Assembly: GCA_002148405.1 (NCBI GenBank)
Contig: MUGG01000173.1
Location: 1-35,381 of the forward strand
Origin: Alkalinema sp. CACIAM 70d
GTDB lineage: Bacteria; Cyanobacteriota; Cyanobacteriia; Leptolyngbyales; Leptolyngbyaceae
Length of the DNA stretch: 35,381 nt
Direction of reading: 5' to 3'
Below are positions 7,321 to 15,600 of this stretch, one piece after another. Positions within the stretch are counted from its first letter, which is position 1. Each line of letters opens with the position of its first letter. The notes beneath the pieces were generated by a model. It saw only the letters and a list, made by a program, of their open reading frames with translations, did no database searches and was not told where the DNA came from. Made by a program: the position numbers and the translations under genes.

Positions 7321-8952
7321 ATGGCCGAAGCTCTCCTGACGATCGAACACCTCAAGATTGCCTATAGCCCTACCACACCTTGGGTCGTGAATGATGTCTC
7401 CCTAGCGTTGCAACCGGGGGAGCGGTTGGGGTTGGTGGGTGAGTCGGGTTGCGGCAAGTCCACGATCGGGCGGGCAATTGTGCGCTTGCTACCCGAAGGC
7501 TCAGTCGTGGAAGGCCACATTCACTTAGCAGAACGGGATCTCTACCAATTGTCCGATCGGGAATTGCGGCAGTTTCGTGGCGAGGAAATTGCGCTGATTT
7601 TCCAGGATCCTATGACACGGCTCAATCCGTTGTTGACGATCGGGGAACATTGCCTAGAAACCCTGCAAGCCCACCGTCCAGGAATTTCAACCAAAGAGGC
7701 AAAAACCCGCGCCTTAGAAGTCCTACAAGCGGTCAAAATTCCCGCAGAACGCTGGGCCCAGTATCCCCATGAATTTAGTGGTGGCATGCGGCAACGGGTC
7801 GCGATCGCCCTAGCGCTCTTGCTTAACCCCAAACTGATCATTGCCGATGAACCAACGACGAGTTTAGATGTGACCGTCGCAGCCCAAATTTTGCAGGAAC
7901 TCCAACGCCTGTGCGAAGAACGTAACATGGCGTTGATTTTGATTTCCCACGATTTAGCACTGGTGGGCGAATATTGCGATCGCATTGCGGTTATGTACAA
8001 CGGCCAGTTGGTCGAACTAGGGAGCACGACTCAGGTTTTGCAACAGCCGCACCATGATTACACCCAAGCCCTTCTGCAATCTGCACTTTCTTTGCAAGCT
8101 GGCGTTTCCTCGTCTTCAGAGCCTTTGCCGACCCCTGAGCCATTATTACGTCTGCGGAGTTTAAAGCAGTACTACACGCTAGAAGCAAATTTATTGGCTA
8201 AGGTTTTTTCTAAAGCGGACGATCGCACGATTCGCGCAGTGGATGGGATTGACTTAGAAATCTATTGCGGGGAAACCCTGGGACTCGTGGGCGAATCGGG
8301 TTGCGGCAAGTCCACGCTGTCCCGCACCATCTTGCAATTGCTCAAGCCCACAGCAGGACAGGTGGAATTTTTAGGCCAGGATTTAGCCCGATTGAAGCGG
8401 CGGGAGATGCTGCGGCAACGGCGAGACATCCAAATGATTTTCCAAGACCCCCACGCTTGTTTAAATCCCCGTATGACGATCGGGGAAAGCATTGCCGATC
8501 CATTGCTGATTCATCAAATGGCAACCCCCCAGTCGGCCAAGCCCCAGGTGGAAGCCTTACTGCAACGGGTAGGGTTGCATCCCAAGAAATTTTACGATCG
8601 CTATCCGGGCGAACTATCGGGCGGCCAACAGCAGCGAGTGGCGATCGCGCGGGCCTTGATTACTCGGCCTAAACTCGTAATCTGTGATGAGCCCGTCAGT
8701 ATGTTGGATGCTACGGTGCGGACGCAAGTCTTGGAACTGATGCAAGAACTCAAGGACGAGTTTGAGTTGACCTATTTATTCATTACCCATGATCTCTGGG
8801 TCGCACGATTTTTCTGCGATCGCATTGCAGTCATGTACCAAGGAAAAATTGTAGAACTTGACCAAACCGCCGCTGTATTCGATAATCCTCAGCATTCCTA
8901 CACCCAAACCCTACTGGCCGCTGCTCCCATGCTGCAAATGGATTGTGCGTGA
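7321..8952 (+). CDS. peptide-type ABC transporter protein with two fused ATPase domains (DppD-DppF-like)
   Basis: A 543-residue fusion of two nucleotide-binding domains of the oligopeptide/dipeptide/nickel importer class. Walker A motifs (GESGCGKST) are at 40-48 and 324-332, signature motifs (SGGxxQR) near 153 and 433, and Walker B Glu at 177 and 457. H-loops are H210 and H490, so both sites look catalytic. The first half resembles DppD/OppD and the second DppF/OppF, joined by a short Ser/Pro linker (260-275). It would energise uptake of peptides or similar solutes at the inner membrane, but no permease or binding-protein gene is next to it here. A TTG at 7282 with AGGG upstream would add 13 residues. 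I prefer the ATG at 7321, since the ABC fold begins just after it. Confidence 0.9.
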   Translation: MAEALLTIEHLKIAYSPTTPWVVNDVSLALQPGERLGLVGESGCGKSTIGRAIVRLLPEGSVVEGHIHLAERDLYQLSDRELRQFRGEEIALIFQDPMTRLNPLLTIGEHCLETLQAHRPGISTKEAKTRALEVLQAVKIPAERWAQYPHEFSGGMRQRVAIALALLLNPKLIIADEPTTSLDVTVAAQILQELQRLCEERNMALILISHDLALVGEYCDRIAVMYNGQLVELGSTTQVLQQPHHDYTQALLQSALSLQAGVSSSSEPLPTPEPLLRLRSLKQYYTLEANLLAKVFSKADDRTIRAVDGIDLEIYCGETLGLVGESGCGKSTLSRTILQLLKPTAGQVEFLGQDLARLKRREMLRQRRDIQMIFQDPHACLNPRMTIGESIADPLLIHQMATPQSAKPQVEALLQRVGLHPKKFYDRYPGELSGGQQQRVAIARALITRPKLVICDEPVSMLDATVRTQVLELMQELKDEFELTYLFITHDLWVARFFCDRIAVMYQGKIVELDQTAAVFDNPQHSYTQTLLAAAPMLQMDCA

Positions 8953-9184
8953 GTTAGGCGTAAACGAGTGACCTAGGAATGAAGTCTGTAGGAGCTGACT
9001 CGATTGCGAGTCGATTGCATGGGGGTTACATAAACCCTGCGATCGAACACATCAGTTGTTTTTCCTAGGCATTTTTCTAGGATTAGCTGAACTCAAGAGG
9101 TCTACAAAGGGGGTCTACGAAACAGGTTGAGTTTCCTCTCGGGCGCATCGAACCCATCGTTCCTTCTGGTTAAAGTGGAGTACA
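8953..9184. other. spacer with small hairpins
   Basis: The 232-bp gap contains GACTCG-ATTG-CGAGTC (8997-9012) and TCCTAG-N8-CTAGGA (9063-9082). Neither is followed by a clear U-tract, so neither is called as a terminator, although they could mark the end of the ABC gene transcript. Confidence 0.35.
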
Positions 9185-10384
9185 ATGCCCAAGCAACGTT
9201 CCCGGAGTCTCCGACGGCGATCGGGTTATCCGTCATGGACGCTGGTTCAAATTTGGTCTGGGGTAAAAGCTCGATGCCTCTTTTTGCAGGATAGGTTGCA
9301 AGGCAGGTTACACAGCAACTGGCAAAGCAAATTGCCAGACAGGTCGCAAAGCCGATCGCAAGACCCACAAAAGGGTCGGTTGCAAGCTCAATTCAAAGAC
9401 ACTGTGCGATCCAAGCTCCGATGGCAACCTAAGGGTTGTCCGCCTCCCCCCCTACGCCTATCCCGACTGCGCATCGTTCCTGCCCTCAATCTGCTACCAC
9501 TTTTACCCAGCAGTTTGTTGCGACGTACTCTACTGTTCAAAGCTGATGTCAGTATGGCCGATGATACCCCGTCCAAAGACTATACCCTTGGTAAATTTCT
9601 CGTCCATTGCACCATCATTCTGTGGTTGATTTTTATTTTACTCAACCTGCGAGAACAGCGGATGCCTTGGGATTCCAGCTTAGGGAAGGGGGCAGAAACG
9701 CCGTTAGTCATGCAGGGAGGAGATCCCTACATTCGAGCCTTGATGCGCACCATCTCCGCCAGTGAATCCAATGTGCAGAATCCCTACGCAGTGATGTACG
9801 GGGGGGAATATACCCAGGACTTAAGCCGACATCCCGATCGCTGCGTGCCGATCGCCGTAGGGCCAAATGTGGGGCAATGTACGACGGCTGCTGGACGTTA
9901 TCAGTTCATTACCACCACCTGGATGGAACAGGCTGAACGCTACCATCCCAATCCTGGAGGCTTTTGGCTTTGGCATCGCTATAGCTTTGAGCCGTTGTAC
10001 CAAGATACAGTGGTATACCGTTGGCTCAGCGATTCCCAAGTCTGGGGGGTTGATTTGTCTAGCTTATTGCGACAGGGCAAAATTACACGCGTGTTGGAAA
10101 TTCTGTCTCCCACATGGACCAGTCTGGGCTACGGTATTGAAACCAATTCCATGAGTGCCAGCTTACCGCAGGTCTATCAACGGGTATTGCGCGAGGAATT
10201 AAGTCTTGCCAGTGCGCCTGCTATTCCCCAAATTCAGCCCCACGGTTCGATCGGGGCTCCAGCCAATCTGCCAGCCAATACTCTGCCAGCCAATACTACG
10301 AGTAATGCAACGGGGGGGAATGCCATCGCCACTCAATCTCAGTCATACCGCTCAGCTAATCTGCCTAGCCGCAATCCGTTTTAG
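9185..10384 (+). CDS. membrane-anchored lambda-lysozyme-like muramidase (GH104 family)
   Basis: Residues 175-345 resemble the phage lambda R endolysin (GH104), which cleaves the MurNAc-GlcNAc bond as a lytic transglycosylase. Matching elements are the ISASESN segment with the likely catalytic Glu194, the YGGEYTQDLSRHP block (206-217), the AAGRYQF block (235-241), and the closing LSPTWTSLGYG (307-317). One membrane span at about 137-154 should anchor the domain on the periplasmic side. A Pro/Asn/Ser-rich tail follows, with a 15-bp tandem repeat. The first 123 residues are very basic and low in complexity. GGAG four bases before the ATG at 9185 favours the long form, but the ATG at 9554 would give a compact 276-residue protein starting just before the membrane span. 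It is probably a peptidoglycan-remodelling enzyme. No holin or other phage gene is nearby, so I do not read it as prophage. Confidence 0.8.
   Translation: MPKQRSRSLRRRSGYPSWTLVQIWSGVKARCLFLQDRLQGRLHSNWQSKLPDRSQSRSQDPQKGRLQAQFKDTVRSKLRWQPKGCPPPPLRLSRLRIVPALNLLPLLPSSLLRRTLLFKADVSMADDTPSKDYTLGKFLVHCTIILWLIFILLNLREQRMPWDSSLGKGAETPLVMQGGDPYIRALMRTISASESNVQNPYAVMYGGEYTQDLSRHPDRCVPIAVGPNVGQCTTAAGRYQFITTTWMEQAERYHPNPGGFWLWHRYSFEPLYQDTVVYRWLSDSQVWGVDLSSLLRQGKITRVLEILSPTWTSLGYGIETNSMSASLPQVYQRVLREELSLASAPAIPQIQPHGSIGAPANLPANTLPANTTSNATGGNAIATQSQSYRSANLPSRNPF
10268..10297. repeat. 15-bp in-frame tandem duplication in the GH104 gene tail
   Basis: Two perfect copies of CTGCCAGCCAATACT are at 10268-10282 and 10283-10297, with a partial third copy upstream. 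They encode repeated LPANT units in the flexible C-terminal tail. Confidence 0.85.
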
Positions 10385-10408
10385 TGCCCTAGGAATTCAT
10401 AGGTCATC

Positions 10409-10445
10409 AAAAATCCCTTAAAACTCGCTGTAAGTTTCAAGGGAT
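10409..10445 (-). terminator. intrinsic terminator between convergent genes
   Basis: A hairpin with a 7-bp outer stem ATCCCTT/AAGGGAT, one mismatch and a 5-bp inner stem AAACT/AGTTT closes on a 7-base loop (10413-10445). On the minus strand it is followed directly by UUUUU (A-run at 10409-10413 on plus). It should end transcription of the small gene on the minus strand, and may also slow plus-strand readthrough from the GH104 gene. Confidence 0.7.
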
Positions 10446-10496
10446 GCCAAGGGTTAATAAAATTCGCAAAACGGCGGGATTCGCAAGCAACGTGGC

Positions 10497-10979
10497 TTAA
10501 TGCTGAATATCTAATTGAAGCGTATAGCGCCCTAAGCGACTGTGGGCTGACCACAGTTCATATTCCAAGGCCAACGAGGTCGGTAGGGGATTGCCATCTA
10601 AGTGCAAGCCCACCGTGAAGTTCCGTAGTTGGAGTTGATGACTTTGGCCCACAGCATCCCCTTGGAGCCAATAACGACTCAAGCCATAGGCATTGCGTTC
10701 CCAAAGGTGGCGATAACTGAGTTTGCCATTGCCCTGCATGGTCATGGTGACGCGCAGGGGCGACATTTCGATCCAAATCAACCGCAGTTGATCAGCAGAG
10801 GGCAAACCAGGATGCTCAACTTGGGTCCAAGGTTCACAGACTTTGGGTTCAGTTAGCAGGAGATGGAAACGCTGGGCATCTCGCTGATAAAGGGTGCCAA
10901 CGGTTTCAACATTAGAACAAATCGCCAAGTCCGCAGACATGACTGAAAGGCAAACAGGGCGACGAAAATGAGTCAACAT
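10497..10979 (-). CDS. conserved hypothetical protein, about 160 aa
   Basis: I do not recognise a domain. The product has two Cys near the N-terminus and then a run of alternating hydrophobic/polar segments (residues 40-160), suggesting a compact beta-rich soluble fold. There is no signal peptide or membrane segment. The ATG at 10979 is chosen over a GTG at 10991. A further ATG at 10940 (protein starting MSADLAICSN) is also possible; none has a Shine-Dalgarno. A minus-strand terminator sits about 50 bp past the stop, supporting a real single-gene transcript. It is divergent from aroA. The coding status is likely and the function unknown. Confidence 0.65.
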   Translation of the reverse strand: MLTHFRRPVCLSVMSADLAICSNVETVGTLYQRDAQRFHLLLTEPKVCEPWTQVEHPGLPSADQLRLIWIEMSPLRVTMTMQGNGKLSYRHLWERNAYGLSRYWLQGDAVGQSHQLQLRNFTVGLHLDGNPLPTSLALEYELWSAHSRLGRYTLQLDIQH

Positions 10980-11075
10980 AAGGGAAACCACACAATTGAG
11001 AAGTCAGAGAACAATTAAATTAAGTCGTTAGATTGAAAATTCAAATTATCCAGGCCACCCGGATCATCCTGTCAT

Positions 11076-11123
11076 CAGAAACTAGTTAGAGAACAGTCAA
11101 CAGCCAGTCAGAAACCAGTTAGA
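11076..11123. promoter_or_regulatory. imperfect 15-bp direct repeats in the divergent promoter region upstream of aroA
   Basis: CAGAAACTAGTTAGA (11076-11090) and CAGAAACCAGTTAGA (11109-11123) differ by one base and start 33 bp apart. Related AGTCA/AGTTA words fill the space between them. The position between a minus-strand gene and aroA fits a regulator-binding region, but this is inference from the repeats alone. Confidence 0.4.
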
Positions 11124-11263
11124 AACTAAAAACGATCAAACTAGGGGCCTAGATGAACCACATTGATTGGCATCTAGAAATCCCTCTCGAATTTCCCATC
11201 TACGGCTTTCAATTCCTTGATAGGATAGACGATCGCAACTTTCGCCAGTCTATCGAACTCCCT

Positions 11264-12613
11264 ATGGCCACAACCACCGTCATAACAGTGAAACCCATCA
11301 GCCATCATCAGGATCTCGTGATACAGGGTCGCTCAGCTTGCCATGGACTCCGTGGACGGATTCAGATTCCTGGCGATAAGTCCATTTCCCATCGATCGCT
11401 CATGCTGGGCGCATTGGCCGAAGGAGAAACCATTATCCAGGGGCTACTGCTGGGGGAAGACCCGCGCAGTACAGCTGAGTGTTTTCGGGCCATGGGGGCA
11501 GAGATTTCGGAGCTGAATACCCAAGAAGTCCGGGTTAAGGGGATTGGCTTGGGCTGCCTACAAGAGCCATTAGATGTGCTGAATGCAGGCAATTCAGGCA
11601 CTACGCTTAGACTGATGTTAGGTATTCTGGCATCCCATCCAGGAAAATACTTCACCGTGACGGGTGATTCTTCCCTGCGATCGCGCCCAATGTCTCGGGT
11701 TGTAAAGCCGTTGCAAATGATGGGAGCCCAGATTTGGGGTCGCAAAGATGACACCCTAGCGCCGCTTTCCGTTAAAGGGCAAGTGCTCAAGCCAATCCAC
11801 TACCAATCTCCGATCGCTTCAGCGCAGGTCAAGTCCTGCATCTTACTGGCCGGGTTGATGGCCGATGGCAAAACAACGGTGACGGAACCTGCCCTCTCCC
11901 GCGACCACAGTGAACGAATGCTACGGGCCTTTGGTGCTGAAGTCGAAGTCGATCCGGAAACCATTAGTGCCACAGTAACGGGACAAGCACGGCTTCGGGG
12001 GCAAACCGTTGTGGTTCCAGGCGATATTAGTTCGGCAGCCTTTTGGCTCGTTGCAGGTGCGATCGTTCCAGGATCCGATTTAACTGTGGAAAATGTGGGC
12101 ATTAATCCGACTCGCACAGGCATTTTAGAAGCCCTGCAAGCCATGGGGGCAGATATTGTCCTAGAAAACGAGCGGGAAGTGGCGGGAGAGCCGGTTGCCG
12201 ATCTGCGGGTGCGCCATAGTCAACTCAAAGCCACGCGCATTGCAGGGGACATCATTCCCCGGTTAATTGATGAAATTCCGGTGCTGGCAGTAGCCGCAGC
12301 CTTTGCGGAAGGGACTACCGTCATCCAGGATGCCGAAGAATTGCGGGTCAAGGAGAGCGATCGCATTACCGTCATGGCCAACCAATTAAATGCCATGGGA
12401 GCCCAAGTCAGCGAGTTACCCGATGGCATGGAAATTACGGGCGGCACGCCTCTGACGGGCACTGAAGTCGATAGCTTTACTGACCACCGTATTGCCATGA
12501 GCTTGGCGATCGCGGCCCTGAATGCAGCGGGAACCACCACAATTCATCGTGCAGAAGCCGCTTCTATTTCCTATCCTGACTTTGTGGCAACGCTGGAGCA
12601 GATTGTGGGTTAA
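11264..12613 (+). CDS. aroA: 3-phosphoshikimate 1-carboxyvinyltransferase (EPSP synthase)
   Basis: The sixth enzyme of the shikimate pathway, which joins phosphoenolpyruvate to shikimate-3-phosphate in the cytosol for aromatic amino acids, quinones and folate. Recognisable blocks run the whole length: the GDKSISHR motif near the N-terminus, NAGNSGTTLRLM, LRSRPM, SAQVKSCILLAGL, PGDISSAAFW, DEIPVLAVAAA, RVKESDR, and DHRIAMSLAIA near the end. The form from 11264 is 449 residues, the usual cyanobacterial length. An ATG at 11153, with AGGGG five bases upstream, would add 37 residues without family similarity; I list it as the alternative. The TAA stop (12611-12613) overlaps the stop of the convergent kinase gene. 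Identification is firm and only the start is uncertain. Confidence 0.96.
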   Translation: MATTTVITVKPISHHQDLVIQGRSACHGLRGRIQIPGDKSISHRSLMLGALAEGETIIQGLLLGEDPRSTAECFRAMGAEISELNTQEVRVKGIGLGCLQEPLDVLNAGNSGTTLRLMLGILASHPGKYFTVTGDSSLRSRPMSRVVKPLQMMGAQIWGRKDDTLAPLSVKGQVLKPIHYQSPIASAQVKSCILLAGLMADGKTTVTEPALSRDHSERMLRAFGAEVEVDPETISATVTGQARLRGQTVVVPGDISSAAFWLVAGAIVPGSDLTVENVGINPTRTGILEALQAMGADIVLENEREVAGEPVADLRVRHSQLKATRIAGDIIPRLIDEIPVLAVAAAFAEGTTVIQDAEELRVKESDRITVMANQLNAMGAQVSELPDGMEITGGTPLTGTEVDSFTDHRIAMSLAIAALNAAGTTTIHRAEAASISYPDFVATLEQIVG

Positions 12614-15600
12614 ACCTTGGCTTCGAACGGACGAAGGCGGATTTGTAAATCTGCCTCGACCCGATCGTATTCCCGTTGCGCTTGCTGGAGGAGGGGTAGA
12701 ATCTGGGACTGGGTGGAGTCAATATTGCCCTGCCGTCCAAAGAGTTCTAGCTCTTTACAGATTTCGCTTAAGGGTAAGGCTCCGATCGCGGCACTAATCC
12801 CTTTCAAGGTATGGGCTGCGGCTTTGAGGCCATTGGCATCCTGCTGGGCGATTGCCTGCTCCATTTGACGCAGGCAAGTCGGCGCATCTTCAAAATAGTT
12901 ATGAATAATTTCCACAAAGACGCTGATGCCCTCTTCGCCTAACATGTCGAGCAGTTCACCAATGGCTTCCTCGTCAATTGGCGCTGGTCGAGAATCTAGG
13001 GCAGGCTGTTCTGGGGTGGGCTGGGAAACTTCAGGCATGAGGGTGAGCGCAGCAAGACTACGGTTGTTCAACATGGCAGCATTCTCCAAAGTAGGGGAGG
13101 TCGATCGCAGTTGCGTATTTTTCAGTGCTTGGATGAGATCCTTAATGCGAACAGGTTTACTGACATAGTCATCCATTCCAGCATTCAAACATTTTTCCCG
13201 ATCGCCCACCATGGCATTGGCCGTCATGGCCACAATCCGGGGACGCTGATGGGGCAGATAGCGCTTACAAAGTTCCTGAGTGGCCGTCAAGCCATCCATT
13301 TCGGGCATTTGCACATCCATGAAGATCAAATCATAGGTTTGGCGCTCCACGGCCTCCAGCGCTTCTAGGCCATTGCTGGCAATGTCGGCACGATATCCCA
13401 AGCGTTTCAAGAGTTGAATCGCTAGTTTTTGATTAACCGCATTATCTTCTACTAACAGAATCCGCAGGGGATGCTGCTCTGCCAATTGGCTTTCCAGTTG
13501 ATTGGATGCAGAACTAACCGGAATGGCTGAGGGCTGGGATTGGCGATCGAAGATTTCCACCAACGTGTCGAACAATTGAGAGCGTTTGGGGGGTTTGGAT
13601 AAAATTCCTGCGAAATGTTGGTCATTGTTCACTTCCCCCAGTTCACTGCGATCGAGGGAACTCATCAGCACCAAGGGCAACTTCGACCATTGGGGCAACT
13701 GATGGATGGCCTGCGCCAGTTCCAATCCGTTCATTTGCGGCATGCGCAGATCGATAATCACCAAGTCAAAGGCAGCACCCTGCTGGAGACAGGCCAGCGC
13801 CGATCGACCAGAATCCACGATTTGAGACGTGATGCCCAAGTTGTTGAGTTGCTGGTGCAAAATCTTGCCATGGACAGGATTATCATCCACAATCAACACC
13901 CGCTTACCATCCATGACATGAGAGGACGTGGGTAGAGTCTGGGGAAGCGCGTTGAGAGGCTGGGCCGCGATCGTGAAATAAAAGGTTGTGCCACGATCGA
14001 CTTCACTTTCAACCCAAATATGTCCCCCCATGATCTCGATGAGCTGTTTGCAAATCACCAGTCCTAGACCTGTACCCCCGTATTTGCGAGTTGTGGAGGA
14101 ATCTACTTGACTAAAGGGTTTGAACAAGCGATCCATCCGTTCCGGTGGAATGCCAATCCCGGAATCCTGCACCGCAAAACAGAGTTCTACACGATCAGTA
14201 CGATCGGTGGGAAGGGGGGCAGTGTTGGCAGCTTCTGAGGAACTGGGGGGAAGATAGGGGTTGACAGACACCATGATTTCCCCTTTTTCTGTAAATTTCA
14301 CTGCGTTGCTCAGCAAGTTCACCAAGACTTGGCGCAGACGGGTGACATCTCCTAGGATGCTCTGGGGCACGGTTGGATGCATGTGGTGAGCCACTTCCAG
14401 GCGTTTATCCTGGGCTTGGGGCATGACCAAATCCACCGCTTCCTCCAAGCAGAGTTGCAAATCAAAGGGTTGTTCTTCCAGTTCCAACTTGCCCGATTCA
14501 ATTTTGGAAAAGTCGAGAATGTCATTAATCACGGCCAGCAATGTATCGCCACCATTGCGAATCGTTTCGACAAAATCAGCCTGTTCTGGCGTTAGAGAGG
14601 TATCCAGGAGTAATCCCGTCATACCAATCACCGCATTCATCGGCGTGCGAATTTCATGGCTCATCGTGGCTAGAAATTCACTCTTAGCACGGGTAGCCGC
14701 AAGGGCTGCATCACGGGCTTGGGCCAGTTCCTGGGCCGCCTGTTGCCGCTCAATTTCACTACCGATCCATTGCGCCATCAGATGCAAGATTTCCTGCTCG
14801 ATCGATCTAAAGGGTTGAGTTCGCTGCGAGAAACCATAAAACGCGAGTGTCCCGTAGAGTTGACCATGAACCCAAATGGGCGTCCCCAGATAGGACTGAA
14901 TGTTGAGATCGCGATGGCAAGTGCGATGACGCCACTCGGAACCTGTGACCGAGAGAATACTGATGGTTCTTTGGTGCTGTAAAACTTCTTGGCAGTAAGT
15001 TTCTGCTAACGGTAGCGTTACTTGTTTGCAGGAAGCACCACTGGAACACCAGGAATACAGCACTTCCACCTGATCATCGCTCACCTGGGACAACATACCC
15101 ATATTCATGCCTAACTTGAGGCAGCCCATCTTCAGCAGGTCACGGATAGCTTGCTCAAAGGCGCGATCGGACTGGGAAATAATTTGATACAACTCCCGCA
15201 TGGCGGCTTCGCTTTCCCGGAGTTCCTGTTCAGCCCGTTCCCGTTCCTTCAGTTCGGCTTGGGTTTGTTGATATAGCTGGGATTGTTGGAGGGCAATGCC
15301 AATCTGGGTAGTTAACTGTTGCAGCAGGTCAATTTCGAGATCTTCCCAGTGGTGGGGCGCACGGCAATGGTGAGCAATCAGCAGACCCCACAGTTGGTCG
15401 CCTTGCAAAATCGGCACACTGGCGATCGCCTGCACCTGCAACGCACTTAACCAATCCACATAATCCGTTGAAAGGTTGGATTGGTAAATATTGGCATGGG
15501 TTTCGGTAACTTGATCCTGGAAGATAATGGTTTGCTGCAACTGCAACGAATGATCAGCGGTGAAATGCTCTTGGGGCAGTAGCCAATTGGGGTCACTCGA

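Noticed and set aside
10268..10300. LPANT repeats resembling a sortase LPxTG signal
   Set aside because: The fifth residue is Thr and not Gly, there is no following hydrophobic anchor with basic tail, and the repeat is explained by a 15-bp duplication.
9185..10384. Prophage origin suggested by a lambda-lysozyme-like domain
   Set aside because: No other phage gene, attachment site or integrase nearby; the protein is membrane-anchored and flanked by ordinary chromosomal genes.
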